NCBI GenBank assembly: GCA_025558075.1
Contig: JAHLKF010000003.1
Location: 434,001 to 498,000 of the forward strand
Direction of reading: 5' to 3'
Length of the DNA stretch: 64,000 nucleotides
DNA from: Gaertneriomyces semiglobifer
Lineage: Eukaryota > Chytridiomycota > Chytridiomycetes > Spizellomycetales > Spizellomycetaceae
In this document: in pieces, positions 57,561 to 64,000 of the stretch
Position numbering within the stretch: the stretch's first letter is position 1
Layout: every line of letters starts with the position of its first letter
Position numbers and translations under genes: made by a program
Notes under the pieces: model-generated
The model's database searches: none
Seen by the model: only the letters and a program-made list of their open reading frames with translations
What the model was told of the DNA's origin: nothing

Positions 57561-58955
57561 ATGCCATCGCCGCCAAAGCCGTGGGAAAAGGCAAATGGGG
57601 CGCCGGCTGCTGCTCCTGGCGTTACCCCAACTCCCGTGGGTTCATCCTCACCATCTCCTGCAAGCGTAGCAAACGGTGGAGGGCAAGCAACAGCAGGAAG
57701 TGTACCTGGGGTACCACCTAGACCAGCGGGCGTGGGCGCTCCACCGGTCTCGCGGCCAGGCTTTGGAGCAATGACGAGCACACCGTATGGGACGTCTGGA
57801 TACGGGAGCGCATATGGAACGGGCAGCGCGTATGGAACGGGTAGCGCGTATGGCAGTGGGAGTTATGGCATGAGCGGATATGGAAACACTTATGGAAGTT
57901 CGTATGGAACCGGCGGGTACGGGTCTTACTCTTCTCCCTACAGCCGCGTAGGCTCCTACGGCAGTAGCTACGGTTCATATTCATCGCCTTACAACCGCTT
58001 CGGAATGGGTGGAATGGGTGGTATGGGTAGCTATGGGGGTTATTCGGGACTATCATCTCCTTACAACCGGTTTGGGATGAACGGAATGAATGGCATGAAT
58101 CCGAACGGGTCTCCTGGAGAAATGCCGCTGAGTGCTCAGATGGAGCAGTCAACTGCGGCCACGTTCCAAACGTTGGATCAAGTTGTACAAGCATTTGGTG
58201 GATTCGCACAAATGCTTGAATCAACGTTCATGGCCACCCATTCTTCATTCATGGCCATGGTCGGCGTAGCAGAGCAATTAGGCTCCTTGCGCACTTACCT
58301 CGGCCAAATATTTTCCATTGTCTCCTTATACAACGCCGTGCGCCGATTGATCGCTCGCATAACGGGACGACCGGTCGCCGTCAACCCATCCGAACTGAAT
58401 CCATCCTCCTTTGAAGCCTTTACTGCCTCTCAGAGCCCTGCCGCCAGAAAGTCCCGAAAACCATTCTATGTATTCCTCCTCTTCACCATTGGTATACCCT
58501 ACCTCATTTCCAAGCTCTTCAAGCGCCTGCAACGGCAACGGCTGGAAAATCCTCAACTTCAACAGCAACCTCAGAATCTCTTGATTGGGCCCGATGGACA
58601 ACCGCTCAACTCTGCCAACATCCGATCACTAGAGTTTGTACGGTCACTCTACGATTTCGCGCCGGAGCAGCCTGGAGAACTTGCCTTGAAACAAGGAGAC
58701 ATTGTTGCTGTATTGAGCAAGATTGACCCCGCAGTAGGCCAAGAGTCACAATGGTGGCGAGGTAGAACGCAGGATGGCCGAGTAGGAATTTTCCCAGCCA
58801 ACTATGTTGAGCTTATACAAAAGAAGGCGGCGCCACAACCACAGCCCTCGGCACCGGATGGAATAGGAGCTGCCGATTTGGCCGCTGACTTTAACATTGA
58901 AAAAGTGAATGGGCCTGCAAACAGCGTTGAGCCTGGATCTGCAAGTGCTAGGTAG
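57561..58955 (+). CDS. PEX13: Peroxin-13, peroxisomal docking protein
   Basis: Peroxisomal membrane protein of the PEX5/PEX7 docking complex. Single exon, 464 aa. Order: Pro-rich N-terminus (MPSPPKPWE), a long Gly-Tyr-Ser repeat region (residues about 70-180, with GSAYGTGSAYGTG repeats) that in other species forms an import phase, a conserved helical block (TFQTLDQVVQAFGGFAQML, FMAMVGVAEQLGSLR), a hydrophobic segment (FYVFLLFTIGIPYLI, about 300-316), and an SH3 domain at about 357-422 (VRSLYDFAPEQPGEL, QWWRGRTQDGRVGIFPANYVEL). A Lys-rich tail follows. PEX7, its PTS2 client receptor, is at the other end of the window. A broken copy of its 3' half lies at 61.4 kb. Confidence 0.95.
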   Translation: MPSPPKPWEKANGAPAAAPGVTPTPVGSSSPSPASVANGGGQATAGSVPGVPPRPAGVGAPPVSRPGFGAMTSTPYGTSGYGSAYGTGSAYGTGSAYGSGSYGMSGYGNTYGSSYGTGGYGSYSSPYSRVGSYGSSYGSYSSPYNRFGMGGMGGMGSYGGYSGLSSPYNRFGMNGMNGMNPNGSPGEMPLSAQMEQSTAATFQTLDQVVQAFGGFAQMLESTFMATHSSFMAMVGVAEQLGSLRTYLGQIFSIVSLYNAVRRLIARITGRPVAVNPSELNPSSFEAFTASQSPAARKSRKPFYVFLLFTIGIPYLISKLFKRLQRQRLENPQLQQQPQNLLIGPDGQPLNSANIRSLEFVRSLYDFAPEQPGELALKQGDIVAVLSKIDPAVGQESQWWRGRTQDGRVGIFPANYVELIQKKAAPQPQPSAPDGIGAADLAADFNIEKVNGPANSVEPGSASAR

Positions 58956-59507
58956 TGCCGTAGAAAGTTACGTTTTGAATGATCACGCTCGTACACGCTG
59001 AGACAGTATAGTAATATTATTATTGGTCCTCCCTTTTCAAAGGTCTCGTCTTGAAAAAGATTGCACCCGTTCTTGAGAGTCAGCACCTTGTCAGCCTGCA
59101 ATGCTCGTGTATTTTGAATGACCTAAGCAATGGCCATGTCGCGCAGGCTGCACGCACAGTTTCCCACTGACAGACTCGTCACTGACATTGACAGGTCAAG
59201 TACATCAGATAGACGAGTATGGAGTCGGATACCCTTTCTCTAGCAACACGAACAGGTATTGTTGCGGCTTGTATGGCACATGTATACGCAGTTTTTCAGT
59301 TTTCACGCGGATTGCTGAGAAAAGCGTATCCAATGCTGTCCATCACAATTTCTCAGCGCATCGACGTTGCACGGGCTAACGCTGTGACGTTTGGCTCTAA
59401 TTATAGATTACTCTTCGACGTCACAGGAAACGACAATGGCTTCAGCTGCTTCTTAGTCTTCAACGATGCCTGACGGCTCTAGTACGCTTGCGTCTGAGTA
59501 TTGAAAC
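58956..59507. other. PEX13 3' flank; one short unassigned frame
   Basis: The first 150 bp are the PEX13 3' flank, duplicated in degenerate form at 61539-61727. An 84-codon plus-strand frame (59219-59473, starting MESDTLSLATRTG) ends 34 bp before the next gene. It has a hydrophobic stretch but no recognised family, so I do not call it. Confidence 0.4.
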
Positions 59508-60530
59508 ATGTCAGGCAGTCCAAATGCCGTGGCATCCGAACCCTCGATCCAGGAAGCAGATCTTACCGACCTTCATGCGCCAACAGTCCCAGCGTACACG
59601 GCGCCTCCAACACTCACCCTTCGCAAACCAACCACGACGATGAACGAAAGGCTGACAGAGGCGGTCACTGCATACCCTCAACCACCAGGAACTCAGCAGC
59701 TCATTTTGGAGATCAACGACACTTCCCCACATCTAAAGCGCAAGATACACGCCGCGCTGTTGGCAATTCACCGTGTGCATTTTGTGTTCAGACTGCACCA
59801 AAGAACTGTAGTAGTGCTTCTATTCCAGCAGCAGAAGGAGATTGACACGGAGATAATGGAGATCGTGCGCGTGGTTGGTGGTGGACGGGATGTGTTCCGT
59901 GTCGCGAACTTTGAAGACCTTGTACAAAGCAAGGTTCTTCCTCCTGTGCTCCCGTACGTGAGTGCGTTGTTGCCAACGCCAGTAGTACACTACCAAGTGT
60001 TGCGATCTCAAAGCAGCGGCGCGACCTTGGTGGACGACGGGTCGCTAGTCGCAGAACCAGAGATGGACTATGCACACGCAGCAATGAGACGGGACACCGC
60101 AGCTGTTACCGCAACAAATGTTTTTACCCACCTGGCGGAGTCAGCATCCGCCGAGAAGCTTCTTGATGCCGCTCTGTCGATGTTGGGGTTCGTGAACACC
60201 CCTGCTGGAACGTCTGCCTCCAAAATGGGCACGGCCATTGGGCGCGCATTGGATGCGACCAGCCGGAACGAACAAACAGCCGCACCAGCTCCAGCAGTAG
60301 GTGTCGGGGAGGCGAGTTTGACGATGCAGACGGCCTTGAAGAGGGAAATCCGCAAAATTAGTGAAGCCAAAGCACGAATTGCCGAAGCAGAAGCCAAAGC
60401 ACGAATTGCCGAAGCAGAAGCCAAATCACGAGTTGCAGAAGCAGATGCTAAGGCGCGAATCGCAGAAGCGGACGCTCGGGTTGTTGAAGGACTAGTTCGC
60501 CTCGCACTAAAGTTCAATGGGGCGTCTTGA
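59508..60530 (+). CDS. Unknown protein with C-terminal AKARIAEAE repeats
   Basis: Single frame, 340 aa from an ATG with a reasonable context. Not recognised. Residues about 45-150 look globular (LILEINDTSPHLKRKIHAAL, VHFVFRLHQRTVVVLLFQQ, EIVRVVGGGRDVFRVANFEDL). The C-terminal 60 residues are near-perfect 10-residue repeats with EAKARIAEA, encoded at 60361-60480. They should form a long, highly charged helix or coiled coil. Codon-level repetition is strong, indicating recent expansion by slippage. After the stop, another phase stays open with a similar composition (to about 60609), so a frameshifted or spliced extension is possible. It sits at the edge of the rearranged 59-64 kb region and may be lineage-specific. 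Confidence 0.55.
   Translation: MSGSPNAVASEPSIQEADLTDLHAPTVPAYTAPPTLTLRKPTTTMNERLTEAVTAYPQPPGTQQLILEINDTSPHLKRKIHAALLAIHRVHFVFRLHQRTVVVLLFQQQKEIDTEIMEIVRVVGGGRDVFRVANFEDLVQSKVLPPVLPYVSALLPTPVVHYQVLRSQSSGATLVDDGSLVAEPEMDYAHAAMRRDTAAVTATNVFTHLAESASAEKLLDAALSMLGFVNTPAGTSASKMGTAIGRALDATSRNEQTAAPAPAVGVGEASLTMQTALKREIRKISEAKARIAEAEAKARIAEAEAKSRVAEADAKARIAEADARVVEGLVRLALKFNGAS
60361..60480 (+). repeat. 30-bp coding tandem repeats (AKARIAEAE-type)
   Basis: Four to five imperfect copies of a 30-bp unit encoding ten-residue helical repeats at the end of the unknown protein. The first two copies are almost identical at nucleotide level. Confidence 0.85.
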
Positions 60531-61106
60531 CAGACGTAGATGCGCTAAAGGAATGGGTTGGCCGTACGGTTCAGTTGATAAGCAGCACGCAAGGCCGTCG
60601 GGCACGTGGAAACAACTAAGGAGCAGATCCGCTCGTTCTGACTTTGTGGGGCCAAGAACTTCGTTCAAGTTAGTGGTGGACGGTATAAACCAACCACCGA
60701 ACGCTTGTCGAGTTTGCGGAAGTGGCGGAAACGCGCATTCTGCCCACAACCGGATGCTTATTCCACGACACTGGGCCGATTCCGTCTCCGCTATCAATCT
60801 GTTTACCTTTGGTCGGTCGACCGAGCGTTTATCAACGCCACGGGCACGGACACACGGGATATTAATTTTTGGGCGAAGTCCACCCGACACATTCCGCCTA
60901 TTCCGCAAACTCGACAATTCAGGCGATGACCTTCAAGGTCCTCTCAATGACAGCAGCCATGCCGACGTGCTCTCGGGGGTTCCGCTCAGCAACCATAGCG
61001 AGAGCACGTCGTCATGGGAGTTGCGCTTATGCGCTCTCAATACCGGATTAGTGGGAACATTTTAAGTGTTGAGCAACGAGGCGTGGTTCCTTCCAAAAAA
61101 GTCATT
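60531..61106. other. Intergenic or decayed sequence
   Basis: Overlapping open frames on both strands (for example 60517-61065 plus and 60507-60917 minus), none with a family signature. Probably noncoding or a decayed gene. Confidence 0.35.
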
Positions 61107-61426
61107 TCACGTAAGAGATGCGTACAAGATCTCCGCTTGAGAAGCGAAAAATAAATGGCATTCTCTCACGAAAAATGGTTTTGTAATATTTTCAAAGGAT
61201 GACATATTAGACGGGTGTGCATCCATTCCAATTTTTGGGATTTTCGGTACATTATCTGGTTTGGCTGAACTTTCCAATACTCTGCAAACGCCCTCAGCGT
61301 GTTGTGAGTGCATGATATCAAGCCATGTGGTCCATAGCGCGGTGATTCCAGGTTCCAAGTTGAAGGCGGCTGATCAGTCACCCGCAAACACAGCATGTCA
61401 TATTCATCATCCTTTTCTCTCGCCAA
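61100..61426 (-). pseudogene. Truncated second copy of the ART-like gene
   Basis: Reading leftward from 61426, the frame gives a segment with SPRYGPHGLI, FAEYWK, IMYRKSQ and LEWMHTRLICHPLK. This matches the downstream gene's SSRYGPHGLI, FADYWK, IEYRKLG and REWMYTVLICPPLK at corresponding spacing. The first half, including the HSTH motif, is absent, and homology fades around 61100. The splice site is also conserved: GTGAGA...CTCAAG (61136-61169, 34 nt) followed by GGAGAT, as in the intact gene. Its 5' boundary abuts a PEX13 fragment in the opposite orientation, so it is a rearrangement product rather than a working gene. Confidence 0.75.
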
Positions 61427-61429
61427 TTA

Positions 61430-61727
61430 GGGAATCCTCAACTTCAGCAGCTATTTCAGAGTCTCTTGATTGGGCCGGATGGATAACCGCTAAACTCGGC
61501 AAACCTCCGATCACTGGAGTTTAAGGTTCAGGTTGAGACAGTATAGAAATATTATTATAGGTCCTTCCTCTTCTCTTCATACTCTCCAAAAAACATAGGC
61601 TAACATGCTTAAGCGCTTCGCACGCAACGGAAGTGGTACCTAGTAGTGCCCTTCGTTAACGGAATACACCTAACCTCTTGCGCCCGTTCTTAAGAGTCAG
61701 CAGCTTATCAGCCTAGCATGCTCGTAG
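61430..61727 (+). pseudogene. Broken PEX13 fragment
   Basis: Bases 61430-61522 match PEX13 58543-58637 (roughly 80% by eye), but the PEX13 frame hits a stop (GGA-TAA) partway. The SH3-coding segment (about 360 bp) is missing. The match resumes in the 3' flank: 61539-61570 with 58999-59029, and 61681-61727 with 59066-59105, separated by about 110 bp of unrelated sequence. Same orientation as PEX13, about 2.9 kb downstream. Confidence 0.8.
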
Positions 61728-61774
61728 GAGAACTCTCCATATAAAGCATGCATTGTTAAGCGCATGTGAAAATA

Positions 61775-63238
61775 TCACTTCTCTTTAGCCTTGCCTTTTT
61801 TCTCAGCTGCAGAGTTGAGAGGTGCAGTATCGGTCTTCGAATTTCCCTTACCAGCGACCGCGCTGTCAGCCGTCCTTTTCCCCTTTGGTGTACGGGATGA
61901 AGACCCCTTGGATGAACGTGAGGGTGGGACCGGGTCCTCCTTTGGCGTACGGGATGAAGACCCCTCGGATGAACGTGAGGGTGGGACCGTGTTCCCCTTT
62001 GGTAAAGCAGAGGATGAGGAGGCACCGACATTAACGTCCGGCATCTGTGCGGTAGGTGAAGTGCTGTGTTCAGTCACAGCTAGAGATCTCATGCCTGACA
62101 CGATAACGTCGATATGCGACCTAGTAGTATCAGCGGATGCGGCACTTGCACTCGTGTTAACTCGAGTGAACCAGTTCTTAACCTCGTCGATGGCCGGCGT
62201 CTCGATCTCGGCCTCAGGACACTTACGGCCGGGGCGTGTGAAGGATGGTATACACCAATCACCGTTCTGGTGCGTGAAACGGACGTACTCAATATGCTCT
62301 GGGGGAATGGGCCACTCCTCGTTGCTCAACAAGAAAGCAAAAGTCAAATGCTCCCATTTCCCAAAATTACAACTAGCGCGGACGCGCCACGTCCATTTCG
62401 GCAGGCTCTCGTTATGGTTGCTATTATCGAGAGGACGTTCAAGGACATCGTCTTCCTCGTCAAGTTCGGGGAATTGGCCTGCACGCTCCCTATTATGAGT
62501 TGCCAAGCGGTTAACATCTCCTCTTGTGAAGCGAAAAAAATAAATGACATGCTCTCACGAAAGGGTCGCTTCCAGTTTTTTCAAGGGCGGGCATATTAGA
62601 ACAGTGTACATCCATTCCCGTGTGTAGGAGAAAGTACCCAGCTTTCGGTACTCTATCTCGTTCGTCGAAATTTTCCAGTAGTCTGCAAACGCCTGCAGCA
62701 AATTGCTTGTGGATACTATCAAGCCATGTGGTCCATAGCGCGATGAGTCCAATTGAAAGGCAGGTGACTTAGCCTGACAAAGTGGAAAGGAATCGTCATC
62801 CCAATCATCCGAATCATTTGAGTGGTTCGAGGCATCCTTTTTTAACACCAACTCAGTGAGACTGTTCTTCTCATCCTCCGTAATACACGGCGACCACCAA
62901 CTGACTGGAAAGCCCTTCAAAGTCTCATAACCTAACTTAGCCTTGCCTTTAAACCTTGCGTGATCATTGCCTTCCTTTAAAATGCCTTCCAGGTGGACTG
63001 TGTGAGTGCTGTGGCACAAGGAAGTAAAGCGAACAGGGCTGTAACCCAAGCTATTCTTCCGGGTCAAATGTTTGTCCCAGTTTGGTTTTGACAAGCGCTG
63101 GAACTCGCCGCGCAGGAATAATTCGCGTGTGGATGCGACCCACGGCGGTCGAGGGCAATCACTGCCTTGGTTCATAGCCACTGGGTTCACGAACAATTGA
63201 ATACGAAGTAATGTTGTGGCCCTCTGTGGAGAAGGCAA
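61775..63238 (-). CDS. Candidate ADP-ribosyltransferase-fold protein, unknown function
   Basis: Exons 62559-63238 and 61775-62522, joined by a 36-nt intron (GTGAGA...CACAAG), phase-checked, 475 aa from the first ATG; MNQGSDC (residue 22) is an alternative start. Residues 70-90 read RFTSLCHSTHTVHLEGILKEG, close to the beta-alpha motif H-x-T...L..IL..G of DarT/KptA-type ADP-ribosyltransferases. FPVSWWSP (110-117), SRYGPHGLIVST (166-177) and LGTFSYTREWMYTVLICPP (200-218) follow, which would supply His76, Tyr168 and Glu208 of an H-Y-E triad. That reading is inference. After the splice comes an ordered block (LPKWTWRVRASCNFGKWEHL, WPIPPEHIEYVRF) and a disordered tail with a 57-bp tandem repeat. 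No signal peptide. A truncated copy sits just downstream. Confidence 0.62.
61886..62000 (-). repeat. 57-bp coding tandem repeat in the ART-like gene
   Basis: Two near-identical 57-bp units encoding 19 residues each around VPPSRSSKGSSSRTPK, followed by part of a third. Located in the disordered C-terminal tail. Confidence 0.85.
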
Positions 63239-64000
63239 TATCTGCGCATGGACAACTTACTGCTGAATTGTACAACCCTTTTCTGACCGGCAGGCTCGTT
63301 GTATGATCCTCCTCAAGCTGCCTGCCCCGCAAAACGTTCTGTAGAGCCCTCATCTCCAGCGCCCCATTTTATGCTTGATCCACTCCCTATTCGTTGCGCA
63401 CTTCACTCTCACCATTAGTGGCTCCGCCCTTTTCTCTTTTCTGAACCATTTCCTTGTTTGTTTGTGAAAGGTTCTTTTGACAGTGAATTGAAGCGAGTTG
63501 TCGGAATTAGCGCAGCGCGACGTAGTGTAATCGATAATGTTGCGGTTCCTCAATTTCGAGTCACGTTGGCTGGCCGACCTGCACCGACTTTGTAAAGTGA
63601 GCTGAATTGAAGGGTTTGATAATTGATGACCCTCCATAAAGTACACGGCGTTTTGAGAAGAAAGGCTTCTGCATCTGCGACAGCAAATGCGTACCAGAAC
63701 CTTAATCCAACCGAGCGAACACAACTGATCCACATGCAATATACTCGGAGAATGTGTGGCATGTAATGGCTTGAAGTATATCTTATCAACCGCGATCCAG
63801 CCAAACTCAGTATTAGCCTCTGCCGACGTGCTTGCAGAAGAGAATAAGATAGAAGAATAGGTGCACTCCGTCAGATCAATGAAGTAGAGGGGCTTTCTTC
63901 TAAACTCCGTGGTGTTCGGGCATGTACAGTTGGAATCAAAGTAAGTGTTGATACGAAAAAATGGCGACACGAGTTGTGGGAACTGTTTTCGCGGACCATG
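63239..64000. other. Unassigned end of window
   Basis: Minus-strand frames at 63350-63970 and 63159-63353 could be further 5' exons of the ART-like gene or part of another gene running off the window. The former includes a plausible-looking stretch (FGWIAVDKIYFKPLH), but I cannot tie it to a family or splice it convincingly. Confidence 0.25.

Noticed and set aside
61791..62498. Plus-strand frame over the ART-like gene's tail
   Set aside because: Antisense of the repetitive disordered tail; the minus-strand model is spliced in phase and has a partial paralogue.

Overview
The window is a gene-dense piece of a eukaryotic, almost certainly fungal, nuclear genome. Fungal markers are a CHS7-type chitin synthase export chaperone, a full-length PDR-type ABC transporter and a Drs1-type helicase. 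CDT2, MCMBP, HOP2, UPF3 and CUL4, several of which yeasts have lost, together with many short GT-AG introns of about 55-85 nt, point to an early-diverging (chytrid-like) lineage rather than a yeast. That placement is inference. I see no prokaryotic genes, CRISPR arrays, rRNA or credible tRNA.

Layout. 0-9.6 kb: PEX7 (5' end outside the window), CWC25, DRS1/DDX27, PRO1 and UGP1, tightly packed. 9.6-12.2 kb: a gene-free stretch. 12.2-30.3 kb: CUL4, ATG5, CHS7, HOP2, UPF3, MCMBP, an F-box/LRR gene, RPB11, CDT2 and a CZIB-type zinc protein. 31.5-40.6 kb: a large F-box/LRR protein with a long disordered tail, glucosidase I (MOGS/CWH41), a small protein with SUMO- and PCNA-binding-like motifs, and an AN1 zinc-finger gene. 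42.4-48.4 kb: an Nhp10-like HMG-box protein fused to a Clr2-like N-terminus, NDUFAF2, and a disordered protein of unknown function. 50-58.9 kb: a serine carboxypeptidase, a PDR transporter and PEX13. 59-64 kb: a rearranged accessory-looking region with an alanine/glutamate-repeat protein, a broken PEX13 copy, a candidate ADP-ribosyltransferase-fold gene and a truncated second copy of that gene.

Shared themes. PEX7 and PEX13 are the receptor and docking factor for peroxisomal PTS2 import. CUL4 and CDT2 are the scaffold and the PCNA-dependent substrate receptor of the CRL4-Cdt2 ubiquitin ligase, with the replication factor MCMBP between them. Most of the window is conserved housekeeping. The least explained material is the last 5 kb, the Clr2/INO80/HMG fusion, and the SIM plus PIP-like protein.

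Gene models were built by hand from splice signals, reading-frame phase and recognised protein family patterns. Exon ends marked as phase-checked sum correctly; nothing was aligned by software.
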